A stretch of 64,000 bases of DNA, taken from contig JAAUOU010000001.1 of assembly GCA_012034765.1 (NCBI GenBank), positions 52,352 through 116,351 of the forward strand, written 5' to 3'. Position 1 is the first letter of the stretch. The number at the start of each line of letters is the position of its first letter. Position numbers and translations under genes: made by a program. This document shows positions 20,201 to 27,297 of the stretch, piece by piece. Under the pieces are notes generated by a model that was not told the origin of the DNA, made no database searches, and worked only from the letters and a program-made list of their open reading frames with translations. This stretch comes from Pleurocapsaceae cyanobacterium CSU_1_1. Lineage in GTDB: Bacteria; Cyanobacteriota; Cyanobacteriia; Cyanobacteriales; Xenococcaceae.

Positions 20201-20770
20201 GACAATATCCCCGCGCCTGCTCCACTGTCCTTCGGTTTCTACTAGGTTTACTCGTTCATAACCCAACCTAGCCAAAGATTCATCTAGCTGGTGAGAAGTT
20301 AATTCCATCCCTGGCTGTAGCGTCAGACAATAAGACTGAAATACATCTGGGGGTGGCAAATGAGGCTGGAGCGATCTTTCCGTCGCAACAATAGCTCTGG
20401 GTTGACGATTATCTCCATCGATCATTGATAATTGATCATTGATCATTGAAAGAACTTGCATCTGTCCCCAGGTAATCTCTGATTCAGGGTCAAAATGGCT
20501 GTAGGGAGTGGCTTCAGAAGTGGGATAGAAATTCACTGTATCCCAACCCATCGCCTCTAGTTGAGCAGCCCAACGTCCCGCCTCTTCTAAGGTAGAACAC
20601 ACCACCAACAAGTTTTGCTTTGAGGCTTGTGCCAAACTAGAGCAAACTATCCCTTTGGGTAAGCGGGGAATACCATTAAGCAACAAAGATTGCCCTCGAT
20701 CTAGTTTAGCTAGTAGTTCTTTGGTTAAAGGTGATGTTTCGATCCTCCGTACTACTGATGCAAAAGCCAT
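17246..20770 (-). CDS. mfd: Transcription-repair coupling factor
   Basis: This protein of about 1174 residues removes RNA polymerase stalled at DNA lesions and recruits UvrA. The ATG at 20770 (MAFASVVRR) is preferred over the one at 20779. The N-terminal third is the UvrB-like region. The RNA-polymerase-interacting domain contains [17 protein letters not shown]. The helicase domains show the Walker [15 protein letters not shown], the DEEQ box ([11 protein letters not shown]), SATPIPRTL, and [15 protein letters not shown] in the second RecA domain. The TRCF C-terminal domain follows. A duplicated tail of this gene lies just downstream. Confidence 0.95.
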   Translation of the reverse strand: MAFASVVRRIETSPLTKELLAKLDRGQSLLLNGIPRLPKGIVCSSLAQASKQNLLVVCSTLEEAGRWAAQLEAMGWDTVNFYPTSEATPYSHFDPESEITWGQMQVLSMINDQLSMIDGDNRQPRAIVATERSLQPHLPPPDVFQSYCLTLQPGMELTSHQLDESLARLGYERVNLVETEGQWSRRGDIVDIFPVSAELPVRLDWFGDELEQLKEFDPANQRSLDKLEQLLLTPTSFSNIIAQSILEQGKSIESYLDDEELEALLEVNPPEGMRRFLGIAFAKPATLLDYLPDNTFIAIDELEQCQAHSDRWLESAQFQWQDLNQSLPKIHTEFANCLAKTSNFNCIYLSEIAEANPRLEIANPDQVAVHNLQARPIPTTPQQFAKLAGILRGKREIYSGMTLEKYQTWLVSAQPSRSASLLQEHDCPVQFVPNPQDFRAIDKAHIQSTAVAVKYSGLAELEGFILPTYRIVIVTDKEFFGQQTLATSGYIRKRRRATSKKVDLNKLRPGDYVVHKHHGLGKFLELETLVHREYLVVKYADGTLRIPADSLDMLTRFRQTGKRPPELNKMANVSWSNTKSRVKKNIKKLAVDLLKLYAKRSKLEGYAYPPDNPWQQELEDSFPYQPTPDQLKATQEIKIDLESDRPMDRLVCGDVGFGKTEVAIRAIFKVITSGNKQVAFLAPTTILTQQHYHTLKERFAPYPINVGLLNRFRTASEKKEIMQRLATGELDVVVGTQQLLNKDVKFKDLGMLVVDEEQRFGVNQKEKIKDFKSQVDVLTLSATPIPRTLYMSLSGIREMSLITTPPPSRRPIKTHLSPYNSEVIRNAIRNELDRGGQIFYVVPRVEGIEEVSAQLRIMIPGIKLAIAHGQMPESELESTMLTFSNGESDLLVCTTIIESGLDIPRVNTIIVEDSQKFGLSQLYQLRGRVGRSGTQAHAWLLYPSRQTLSETARKRLRALQEFSQLGSGYQLATRDMEIRGVGSLLGAEQSGQMTQIGFDLYMEMLQESIQEIQGQEIPKVEDTQIDLKLTSFIPANYIADPEQKMDAYRAIATATSKKELVQIAAEWEDRYGAIPSPTQQLIQVMELKQIAKAIGFSRIKPEGQQNLVLETPMAEPAWNLIAENLPKHLRSRFVYAPKKVIVRGLGIVKPQKQLNELIDWLGTIHKALPELELV

Positions 20771-21181
20771 ATTGAACAAGATGATGGATTAAAGAATGAG
20801 GATGAAGGAATACTCGATCCCTTTTAAAAAGATAGCGAAAAACGTGGCGAATTAGTGCAAGTATTTAGGAATGGGGTGGTGCGATCGCTTTTGCTTATGA
20901 CATCACAATTATTCAAACAATAATTTGGCTTCACTCGAAGTAAAGTTGTTATCCTGCATATGAATAATTTTATCTTTAACAACTTTAGCTATTTTAAAAC
21001 CATGATTAAATTAATGATATTTTCCAGGACTTAAAAAGTGGATTTAAGTCTAGTTTAGTCTATCAATTTACTTGATTTAGCTGAAACTTTCATTGATAAT
21101 GAAAATTGAAAAGAAAAGCGTTGATCAAAACTTAATTTTCTTTTCTAACAACATCTACTTAAATACAAATGGAGAAATATA
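20771..21181 (+). promoter_or_regulatory. Leader region of the RiPP locus
   Basis: This 400-base divergent gap separates mfd from the first precursor gene. It holds two TTTAGTCTA-like words at 21045-21062 and a perfect inverted repeat, TTTCATT-gat-AATGAAA, at 21088-21104. It also holds a 10-bp-stem hairpin at 21108-21145 just before the precursor's ribosome-binding site (GGAG near 21171). I cannot point to a sure -35/-10 pair. Similar TTTAGACT words occur upstream of the PPIase gene near 28163-28195. Confidence 0.4.
21108..21145 (+). promoter_or_regulatory. Hairpin 1 upstream of precursor peptide 1
   Basis: GAAAAGAAAA at 21108-21117 pairs perfectly with TTTTCTTTTC at 21136-21145 around an 18-base loop (GCGTTGATCAAAACTTAA). 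The same loop recurs in hairpin 3 (21776-21815) with a matching A-T to G-C change in the stem, which supports a conserved fold. It lies in the 5' leader 36 bases before the start codon. Confidence 0.55.
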
Positions 21182-21394
21182 ATGGCTGAAATCAAATTGT
21201 CTGAATTACGTCCTGCTGGTTCTGAATTGTTACAAGATTCTGAGAACTTTCTTAATGAATTGAATGATCGCGAAATTGAAAGCGTAGTTGGTGGTGATAC
21301 TATCGCTTCTGTTGCTAGTCAAAACAGTATTTCTGTTGGTACTATAAACACTGTTACTGATGTTGGTCAAACTCAAACTTTCGTAACTTTCTAG
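21182..21394 (+). CDS. RiPP precursor peptide 1 (double-glycine leader)
   Basis: This 70-residue peptide has a leader of about 38 residues (MAEIKLSELRPAGSELLQD... DREIESVVGG) shared with the other three precursors, ending in a GG cleavage site. The core, DTIASVASQNSISVGTINTV and then TDVGQTQTFVTF, is rich in Ser, Thr, Val, Gln and Asn and has no cysteine. A ribosome-binding site (GGAG) is upstream. I infer that Ser and Thr in the core are dehydrated by the kinase-like and HopA1-like proteins of the locus. The GG site points to a C39-type peptidase or transporter encoded elsewhere. The family is identified by leader similarity within this window. Confidence 0.8.
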   Translation: MAEIKLSELRPAGSELLQDSENFLNELNDREIESVVGGDTIASVASQNSISVGTINTVTDVGQTQTFVTF

Positions 21395-21413
21395 TAGCAA
21401 AAGTTTGTTAGTT

Positions 21414-21455
21414 AGGAAGAGGAAATTGATTTACTAATCATAATTTTCTCTTCCT
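21414..21455 (+). promoter_or_regulatory. Hairpin 2 between precursors 1 and 2
   Basis: AGGAAGAGGAAATT at 21414-21427 pairs with AATTTTCTCTTCCT at 21442-21455 (14 bp with one G-U pair) around a 14-base loop. It lies 20 bases after the stop of precursor 1 and 42 bases before precursor 2. The purine-rich left arm and pyrimidine-rich right arm match hairpins 1 and 3. It may be a partial terminator, a processing site or mRNA stabiliser. Confidence 0.55.
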
Positions 21456-21496
21456 ATAACTGTCATCTAAAAAAGATTAAGGAGCAAAACCAAATA

Positions 21497-21745
21497 ATGG
21501 CTAACATTGAACTGTCTGAATTAAGTTTTGCTGGTTCTGAGCTATTACAAAACTCTGAAAGCTTTCTCGATGAATTAAGCGATTGGCTTCGCCAGTGCGC
21601 TCCGCGCGATCGCGAAATAGAAAACCTAGTTGGTGGCGACACAATCAATAGTGTTGTCAGTAATCTGGTTGATAGTCGCAACAGTGTTACAGTTGGCACT
21701 ATCAACACAGCTACTGACGTTTGTCAAACTCAATCTTGTCTATAG
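21497..21745 (+). CDS. RiPP precursor peptide 2, two-cysteine core and leader insertion
   Basis: This 82-residue peptide has the shared leader (MANIELSELSFAGSELLQN) but carries a nine-residue insertion, WLRQCAPRD, between SD and REIENLVGG. The insertion corresponds to 27 bases placed inside what is a HIP1-like GCGATCGC in its paralogues. The core DTINSVVSNLVDSRNSVTVG and then TINTATDVCQTQSCL parallels precursor 1 but has two cysteines near its end, so it is the only precursor able to form lanthionine or disulfide links in the core. The ribosome-binding site AGGAG is near 21480. Confidence 0.8.
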   Translation: MANIELSELSFAGSELLQNSESFLDELSDWLRQCAPRDREIENLVGGDTINSVVSNLVDSRNSVTVGTINTATDVCQTQSCL

Positions 21746-21775
21746 CTGTTTTTTAGTACCAAAATTAGTTGGAGT

Positions 21776-21815
21776 GGAAGAGAAAAGCGTTGATCAAAAC
21801 TTATTTTTCTCTTCC
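21776..21815 (+). promoter_or_regulatory. Hairpin 3 between precursor 2 and the precursor relic
   Basis: GGAAGAGAAAA at 21776-21786 pairs perfectly with TTTTCTCTTCC at 21805-21815 around an 18-base loop that is 17/18 identical to that of hairpin 1. It lies 30 bases after the precursor 2 stop. The duplication of this leader plus the relic start codon downstream shows that a whole precursor unit was copied. Confidence 0.55.
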
Positions 21816-21853
21816 GACAATTATCTATTTAGTGCAGATAGCAACAAAAGCAG

Positions 21854-21922
21854 ATGGCTGAAATCCAACTGCCTAAATTCTATCTTAACTGGCTACACTT
21901 AGTTAGTAAATTTAGTAACTAA
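21854..21922 (+). pseudogene. Relic of a fifth precursor peptide gene
   Basis: After hairpin 3 a frame reads MAEIQLPKFYLNWLHLVSKF and stops two codons later. The first eight codons match the shared leader start (MAEIKLSEL), and the upstream 60 bases match the leader of precursor 1. The remainder has lost the leader motif and the GG site, so it is probably not made or processed. It marks past tandem duplication of precursor units. Confidence 0.6.
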
Positions 21923-22043
21923 ATTGTCTAAAGTTTTAATAAGTTGTCAGAGCTACTTATTAAAACAACTATTCAAAATAGATTTAACTAGATTCTTCTT
22001 CCCTCAACTAAAGAAACAAAATAGTTTTTAAGGATTAAAAGCC

Positions 22044-22337
22044 ATGGCAAAAATTAAATTGTCTGAATTAAGTCCTGCTGGTTCTGAACTATTCCAAGAT
22101 GTCGAAAATTTCTTACCTGAATTGAGCGATCGCGAAATCGAAAACGTAATCGGGGGAAGTAATTCGGCGGCTACGGCTAGTATCAAAACCGTAGTTTCTA
22201 GCATATCTGGTGGTGATGGAGTTTATTACGCTAATTATGGTCATGCTAATTATGGCAAAATAGCCAATTTTGGAGCATTAGGAATTAAGGGTCAATCAAC
22301 TTTAATTAATTTTCATTATTTCCCACTTAGCATTTAG
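22044..22337 (+). CDS. RiPP precursor peptide 3
   Basis: This 97-residue peptide has the shared leader (MAKIKLSELSPAGSELFQD, then DREIENVIGG) and the longest core, about 59 residues. The core begins SNSAATASIKTVVSSISGGD, with a Ser/Thr-rich first part. It continues with a Gly/Tyr/Asn-rich part (VYYANYGHANYGKIANFG) containing a YANYGHANYG near-repeat, then a hydrophobic end (HYFPLSI). It has no cysteine. A second GG occurs inside the core. It lies about 150 bases before the kinase-like gene. Confidence 0.78.
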   Translation: MAKIKLSELSPAGSELFQDVENFLPELSDREIENVIGGSNSAATASIKTVVSSISGGDGVYYANYGHANYGKIANFGALGIKGQSTLINFHYFPLSI

Positions 22338-22490
22338 TTAATCAACTAATTGTCTTGGCAAACATGATCTACAAGATTAAAACAATTTTTAAAATGCTTG
22401 TCATTTTTGTTTTGCCTTGCTAAGTAAAATATAGTTTCAATTTAGTTGATAATTAATAATTTAAACACATTTAAATTAGGTTGAAAAACA

Positions 22491-23678
22491 ATGGTATTTT
22501 TACTCAGTTCAAAAAATATTTTTGATTATTTAAAAGAAAAAAACATTTGTTCTGAAATCCAGCAAGAAATTGATGGGCATAATGTAGAATCCAAATCAGC
22601 AAAAAACTTTAACTTGTTAGTTACCTTGCCTGATCGCACTCAATTATTTGTCAAACAGGAACGATATGATCGTCAAGGAAAAACCGCAGGGGAATTTAAT
22701 CGAGAGTGGCGTATTCAAGAATTTGTTAGGCAGTTTCCTGAAGTAGATAAACTGGAAACTTGGTTGCCAGAAATTACTAATTTTGATGTAGATAATTCAA
22801 TTTTGATTGTTAAATACTTAGATGATCATCAAAATCTAGGGGAGTTTTATGGACAAGAAAATATCTTTGCGACCGAATTAGCTAGTTCAATTGGGTCGAT
22901 TATTGCCACGATTCATTCCCAAACAATTAATAACCACAGCTTTGAAGATTTCTTCGGTTATAGTAACAGTAATTCAGCTCCAAAATTAACTCAGGGAATG
23001 GCAAGTGGATTAGCTAGAATTACTCCCGAAATATTTGGTACAGTTCCTGCCGATGGTCTTAAATTTTTTGCCCTGTATCAACGCTATGATAGTTTAGGAA
23101 AAGCGATCGCACAACTAAACGAATCATTCCAGCCTTCTTGTCTAACTCACAACGACCTTAAATTAAATAATATATTAATTGCCGCTAATGCTCAAACCAC
23201 CTCAACCTCTTTAGCAGCAAACTATAGCCATCCTCAAGTCGAACTAAAACTAATCGATTGGGAACGTTCTGGGTGGGGAGATCCTGCTTTCGATCTAGGT
23301 ACGGTTATTGGCAGCTATCTAATCATTTGGCTACAGAGTTTAATCGTCAGTAGATCGATGGCAATTGATGAATCGCTGCGTTTGGCAACAATCCCTTTGG
23401 AAGTATTGCAACCATCTTTAGCCGCTTTAACTAAAACCTATGCTACTTGTTTTCCTGAAATTGTGGAACATGACTCCAAATTTTGGCAAAAAGTGATGCA
23501 GTTTGCAGGGTTAGCACTAATTCAATCCATCCAATCTACTTTACAGTACCAAAAAGCTTTTAATAATACGGGGATATGTATGCTTCAGGTAGCCAAAGCT
23601 TTATTGTGCAATCCAACATCTTCTATTAAAAGTGTTTTAGCTATTGAAATTGATGAACTAGAAAGTTGTACTCCCTAA
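22491..23678 (+). CDS. Aminoglycoside phosphotransferase-fold RiPP kinase (LxmK/TvaC-like)
   Basis: This 395-residue protein has the APH/choline-kinase fold. The catalytic loop is intact: LTHNDLKLNNILI (about residues 216-228) supplies the base Asp and the metal Asn. The metal-binding Asp is in LKLIDWERSGWGDPAFDLG. The N-terminal lobe has LFVKQERYD, with the likely ATP-binding lysine. In class V lanthipeptide and thioamitide pathways a kinase of this fold works with a HopA1-like protein to phosphorylate and eliminate Ser/Thr, giving Dha/Dhb. Here it lies between precursors and the HopA1-like gene, so the same role is inferred. Resistance kinase is the alternative but fits the context poorly. 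Confidence 0.8.
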   Translation: MVFLLSSKNIFDYLKEKNICSEIQQEIDGHNVESKSAKNFNLLVTLPDRTQLFVKQERYDRQGKTAGEFNREWRIQEFVRQFPEVDKLETWLPEITNFDVDNSILIVKYLDDHQNLGEFYGQENIFATELASSIGSIIATIHSQTINNHSFEDFFGYSNSNSAPKLTQGMASGLARITPEIFGTVPADGLKFFALYQRYDSLGKAIAQLNESFQPSCLTHNDLKLNNILIAANAQTTSTSLAANYSHPQVELKLIDWERSGWGDPAFDLGTVIGSYLIIWLQSLIVSRSMAIDESLRLATIPLEVLQPSLAALTKTYATCFPEIVEHDSKFWQKVMQFAGLALIQSIQSTLQYQKAFNNTGICMLQVAKALLCNPTSSIKSVLAIEIDELESCTP

Positions 23679-23679
23679 C

Positions 23680-23740
23680 TACCTACTACCTACTACCTAC
23701 TACCTACTACCTACTACCTACTACCTACTACCTACTACCT
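23680..23740. repeat. Heptanucleotide tandem repeat (TACCTAC), about 8.7 copies
   Basis: Perfect 7-base units run from 23680 to 23740, starting inside the gap right after the kinase-like stop codon and ending 24 bases before the HopA1-like start. The same heptamer in reverse orientation occurs at 33341-33389. It belongs to the short tandemly repeated (STRR) class common in cyanobacteria. Its place between two genes expected to be co-translated may affect mRNA folding. Confidence 0.9.
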
Positions 23741-23764
23741 AATCCCTAACCCCTAACCCCTCTC

Positions 23765-24871
23765 ATGCAACTGCTAGATTCTCAACCCAATCTCAAATCA
23801 ACTCTTTTACAAAGCGCTTTAGAAGATATTGTTAATCAAGTCCAAATTGAATCCAACTTCTCCATTCGTCACCCAAACTATCAACCTTTAGAATTACCCG
23901 CGGTAGCCGTAGAAAGGTTTCAAAAATTATCAACCGACTTGCAATCTAAATACCTTGCTCAGATGTTACAGGGTTTTCTCTACGGTATTTATTACAATGG
24001 GTCACTGAAAAAAGCTTTAGCTCTGGATAATAATCTAACACAATCCCATCTCTATCAAGATTTAGAAAACAATACTTTTCTGGGAGTAGATTTAGACTTT
24101 TACGACAGGCTACATCAAAGTAATCAAGGTCAAGGTTATTTCGATCCTGGTTGGCAGATAATCGCCTCCGAAGAAGATGTCTTAGTCGTTACCAAAGGAG
24201 GTTTAACCCTCCACGCTAATGTAGAAACCCATCTGTCTCCCAAAGATCAAAACTCGACTATCGGCGATATGGTCGCAATTCGACTGCCTAAAAATCGGGT
24301 TCAAAATGGATTTTATATGGCAGTAGGAAATACAGGTGCGCGCCAAACTAGCGAGCAAGAACGAAAAGATGTCACAGTACGCATTTACTTCAATCTTACT
24401 GCCGAAGGCGCGATCGCAATTATGACCAGTTTAACCACAGAACTCAATCAATTAGCTATTCCCTTTTCTTTCAAAGCACTTTACAACTCTGCCGATTACG
24501 ACAGACATGATTCGGCAGTACTTTATTTCGATAGTCAACATTATGAGGTAGTTAAACAGGTTTTAGAAACTGTTTATGGTCAACAGCAAGAACACTTTCA
24601 ACCAGAAATTCCTTTATTTACCAAGCAGTTAGCACCAGGATTAGCTTTAGCAGAAGAACCAGACCACAAATTTTCTAGTAAGGACAGCTTTGGGACTAAT
24701 CGCTGTCAAATCATTGCCAATGGCTTACTGGCTGCCAACCAAGAAGAAAACAATACCCCAGAAAATCGCCTAAATGCGATCGCCAAACAGTTCGATTTAC
24801 TCGGTATCGAACTAGAGCGTTGTTATCTCAATGCTAACTCAGAAGATATTTATACTCCCTTAAACCTATGA
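23765..24871 (+). CDS. HopA1-like RiPP lyase (LxmY/TvaD-like)
   Basis: This 368-residue protein resembles the HopA1 effector family as found in RiPP loci. I base this on the N-terminal helical region with FLYGIYYNGSLKKAL, the central segment YFDPGWQIIASEEDVLVVTKGG, the NGFYMAVGNTGARQ strand, VRIYFNLTAEGAIAIMTSLT, and the C-terminal FGTNRCQIIANGLL. In class V lanthipeptide and thioamitide loci these proteins pair with an APH-fold kinase and are proposed to eliminate phosphate from pSer/pThr. The gene follows the kinase homologue and overlaps the next gene by four bases (ATGA), so translation of both is coupled. The family call is by recognition, without alignment. Confidence 0.75.
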   Translation: MQLLDSQPNLKSTLLQSALEDIVNQVQIESNFSIRHPNYQPLELPAVAVERFQKLSTDLQSKYLAQMLQGFLYGIYYNGSLKKALALDNNLTQSHLYQDLENNTFLGVDLDFYDRLHQSNQGQGYFDPGWQIIASEEDVLVVTKGGLTLHANVETHLSPKDQNSTIGDMVAIRLPKNRVQNGFYMAVGNTGARQTSEQERKDVTVRIYFNLTAEGAIAIMTSLTTELNQLAIPFSFKALYNSADYDRHDSAVLYFDSQHYEVVKQVLETVYGQQQEHFQPEIPLFTKQLAPGLALAEEPDHKFSSKDSFGTNRCQIIANGLLAANQEENNTPENRLNAIAKQFDLLGIELERCYLNANSEDIYTPLNL

Positions 24872-25884
24872 AATTAACCGAATTAAAGCCAATAGTTACA
24901 AGTCAGCCAAAAAGCCCTGTTATTTATCCAGTCAAACAACCAGAATCCGATCTACAGTTTTACCGTAAGTTAGGGCGCACTGATCTAACCGTCAGTTGTT
25001 TAGGATTGGGTGGCGGCGGACATATTTCTAGTGAAGACACTCTGTATGCTTTTGATCGTGGTGTTAACTACTTTTTCTATTCCAGCGACCTACATCACTA
25101 TCTATATAGCTCAATGGGCCCAGCCTTACGTCAACTTTGTGGACGAGGTTCATCACAAAGAGAGAAAACAGTCTTGGCAACTGTAACCTACATGGTTAAA
25201 AATCCCGAAGCCGTTTTGGCATCTTTATTAGATCAGTTTGTCGATCTAAAAATGGATTATATCGATGTCTTCTTCTGGGGTTGGGTTGATGCCGATAATG
25301 AGACGCATTTTAATAAATGCATGGCTGCATCTGATGACCTGCGGGGGCCAAACTCCGTTTATCAGCGAACTGTCGAAAGAATGTTCGAGACTTCCGAAAA
25401 GATGAAGCAGATGGGTATTGTCCGCTATATTGGGGCTTCTTTCCACAGCCACGAACTTGCCAGTCAATGGGTAAATAGCCCTTTATTAGATGTAGTTATG
25501 GTGCGTCATAATGTGGCTCACCGCACTGCACAGCAGCAAGTTTTTCCTCTCATCGATCCCAAAGACCCCCAAAGACCAGGAGTCGTTACTTTTAAATCCG
25601 CAGGAATGCGCGGTCATCTTTGGGAACCACCCCCACTACTACCATCTGGATGTTGGCGACCTTCTGTCCCTGATTTATATCGCTATTCGCTCTGTCAAAA
25701 CAGTGTTGATGTTGCCTTGGCGGGATGGACTAACCGAGATCAGATTGATCAAGCGATCGCAGGAATGGAAAAAGGCAGGCTTACCGCCGAAGAACTCGAT
25801 TATCTAGATTTATACGGCGATTTACACCGCAATCGTTACAAAAAAAACGATATCCCCCGCGATCGGCTCATTTATCGCTCGTAG
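24868..25884 (+). CDS. Aldo/keto-reductase-fold protein lacking the usual catalytic tetrad
   Basis: This 338-residue protein has an AKR-type barrel: LSCLGLGGGG-like start, DRGVNYFFYSSDLHHY, DYIDVFFWGW, MGIVRYIGASFHSHEL and VALAGWTNRDQIDQAI. By eye, the tetrad looks lost. The Asp of the FDTA-x-x-Y motif is replaced (YFFYSS), the Lys of the IATK strand is replaced (VLATVTY), and the His of the YIDL-x-x-x-H strand is replaced (VFFWGW). It may bind cofactor or peptide without normal carbonyl reduction, or use other residues. It overlaps the HopA1-like gene by ATGA, so it belongs to the same pathway. The stop codon lies inside a palindromic repeat. Confidence 0.75.
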   Translation: MKLTELKPIVTSQPKSPVIYPVKQPESDLQFYRKLGRTDLTVSCLGLGGGGHISSEDTLYAFDRGVNYFFYSSDLHHYLYSSMGPALRQLCGRGSSQREKTVLATVTYMVKNPEAVLASLLDQFVDLKMDYIDVFFWGWVDADNETHFNKCMAASDDLRGPNSVYQRTVERMFETSEKMKQMGIVRYIGASFHSHELASQWVNSPLLDVVMVRHNVAHRTAQQQVFPLIDPKDPQRPGVVTFKSAGMRGHLWEPPPLLPSGCWRPSVPDLYRYSLCQNSVDVALAGWTNRDQIDQAIAGMEKGRLTAEELDYLDLYGDLHRNRYKKNDIPRDRLIYRS

Positions 25885-25908
25885 GGGCGCTTCGCGAAGC
25901 GCCCCTAC
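25881..25908. repeat. Perfect 28-base palindrome with GTAGGGGCG ends
   Basis: Two perfect 14-base arms, GTAGGGGCGCTTCG and its complement, meet without a loop. The TAG of the AKR-like gene is bases 2-4 of the element. A further partial copy (CGCCCCTAC) follows within 20 bases. A related element with 12/14 matching arms is at 60217-60244. This is a dispersed, probably mobile, cyanobacterial repeat that may also act as a hairpin at the end of the transcript. Confidence 0.8.
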
Positions 25909-25955
25909 ACAAAACGCCCCTACATCACATCTAAATTACTACTAACTTACTCACC

Positions 25956-26774
25956 ATGACTAACAACACTATCCAAGTTCAAGACCAAATTCAAGCAACT
26001 GACACCGAGTCACTGTTTCCTAAAATATCGATCGCTAGTGATGCAGAAATTGTCGATTATTTGCGTCATTCCTCTAAATTTGCCGAGATAGCCGCTTTGG
26101 CTGAAGAAGAAGCTTTGATCGTTAAACTGTGCCAACATTTCGGGGTTGAAGTTAGCGAAACAGAATGGCAAGAAGAGGGAGATGTTTTCCGTTTACAACA
26201 TAAATTGCTAGGAGTAAAAGAAACTACTGACTGGTTAGAACAACAACGAATTACTTTAGAAGATTGGTCTGAAGGGATTAAGCTGAAGCTACTAACTAAG
26301 AAATTAAAAGAATATTTATTTGGGGCTAATGTCGATCTGCACTATATTGCCAACCGAGATCAATATCAACAAGTTGCTCTATCACAAATTTTAGTTCTCG
26401 ATCTCGAAACCGCAACAACCATCAAGAAATCGCTTTTAGCAGACCCAACCTCTTTTTGTGCTTTAGCTTTAGAACATTCCCAAGGCAAACAATCTCATGC
26501 TCATGGTGGCTTTCTCGGTGTCCTCTACGTATCTCAACTAGCCCCAGAAATTGGTCAAGCGATCGCCGAAGGCATGGCAAAGCCAATCGCAGAGTGTACC
26601 CAGAGGGGAATCGCCAAAATGCCTCAAGGAGCAATTATTGGCCCTGTCCAAACAAAGCTTGGTTATCACCTCCTCAGAGTGGAGAAGTGGTTTCCTTCAG
26701 TAATGAGCGAATCTGTCAGAGAAGAAATCTTTAATACTCTTTGGCGGCTTTGGCTCAGAGAACAACATAGCTAA
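25956..26774 (+). CDS. Parvulin-like peptidyl-prolyl isomerase of the RiPP locus
   Basis: This 272-residue protein has an N-terminal SurA-like helical region (about residues 25-135) and a parvulin/rotamase domain (about 135-245), marked by SFCALALEHSQGKQSHAHGGF, MPQGAIIGPVQTKLGYHLLRVE. No signal peptide or membrane segment is visible, so it is probably cytoplasmic. Similar isomerases often accompany secreted-peptide loci in cyanobacteria. A chaperone or maturation role for the precursors is inferred. It sits between the AKR-like gene and precursor 4. Confidence 0.8.
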   Translation: MTNNTIQVQDQIQATDTESLFPKISIASDAEIVDYLRHSSKFAEIAALAEEEALIVKLCQHFGVEVSETEWQEEGDVFRLQHKLLGVKETTDWLEQQRITLEDWSEGIKLKLLTKKLKEYLFGANVDLHYIANRDQYQQVALSQILVLDLETATTIKKSLLADPTSFCALALEHSQGKQSHAHGGFLGVLYVSQLAPEIGQAIAEGMAKPIAECTQRGIAKMPQGAIIGPVQTKLGYHLLRVEKWFPSVMSESVREEIFNTLWRLWLREQHS

Positions 26775-26804
26775 CAATCTAAATAATTTGAGGAAACAAT
26801 AACT

Positions 26805-27080
26805 ATGGCTAAACTTAAAATATCGGAACTAAGTCCTGCTGGAGCCGAACTATTTCAAGATTCAGAGAACTTTTTAGAGGAATTGAGCGATCGCGAACTG
26901 GGTGTTGTGGTCGGAGGAGCGGATATAAATTCTGTAGTCACTCAAAATAGTGCGTCCGTAGGTAGCATCCTAACTGCTACTGTTGTGGGAATTTCTCAAA
27001 CTAATGTGAGTGTTCAAATTTCTAATGTTAATGCCTCCAATGTTAATGTTAATGCCTCCAACGTTAACATTACTGTCTAA
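26805..27080 (+). CDS. RiPP precursor peptide 4 with Asn/Val repeat core
   Basis: This 91-residue peptide carries the shared leader (MAKLKISELSPAGAELFQDS, ending SDRELGVVVGG). The core of about 54 residues starts ADINSVVTQNSASVGSILTA, similar to precursors 1 and 2, and ends in a repeat of NASNVNV units (ISNVNASNVNVNASNVNITV). It has no cysteine. A GAGGA ribosome-binding site precedes the ATG by about 12 bases. The Asn/Val repeat is unusual and could form a beta-helix-like or stacked structure. Confidence 0.8.
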   Translation: MAKLKISELSPAGAELFQDSENFLEELSDRELGVVVGGADINSVVTQNSASVGSILTATVVGISQTNVSVQISNVNASNVNVNASNVNITV

Positions 27081-27164
27081 AGCTCAGATAGTTTATTTTA
27101 AAATCATCAGTTTTTTAGACTTAGATTACTCAGATGACAGTGCAAATTTACCTTCTATTAGCTC

Positions 27165-27230
27165 TTAGTTATTAGCTATTAATTGAGCTAAAAGCTAATA
27201 GCTAAAGGCTAATAGCTGGGGCGAAGCCCC
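27165..27230. repeat. AGCT-rich repeat with GGGGC hairpin
   Basis: Words such as TTAGTTATTAGCTATTAA and GCTAATAGCT form overlapping palindromes. They end in a GGGGC-GAA-GCCCC hairpin at 27218-27230 followed by TTT. The hairpin could stop transcription from both the precursor 4 side and the convergent PPIase side. The AGCT words match those at 4182-4216, 51509-51533, 58297-58334 and 61093-61116. Confidence 0.5.
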
Positions 27231-27297
27231 TTTACTATTTTTGTTCAGTTATTCTGAGTTTTTTTGATTCGAGGCAGCTAAATCTCACGAAAAAATT

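Noticed and set aside
21182..21394. Nif11-type leader for the precursors
   Set aside because: The leader is shorter than Nif11 leaders and lacks their pattern; only the GG ending is shared.
22491..23678. Aminoglycoside resistance kinase
   Set aside because: The fold fits, but the position between precursors and a HopA1-like gene makes a RiPP role much more likely.
23680..23740. Possible CRISPR array
   Set aside because: The units are contiguous 7-base repeats with no spacers, so this is a simple tandem repeat. No cas genes are present.
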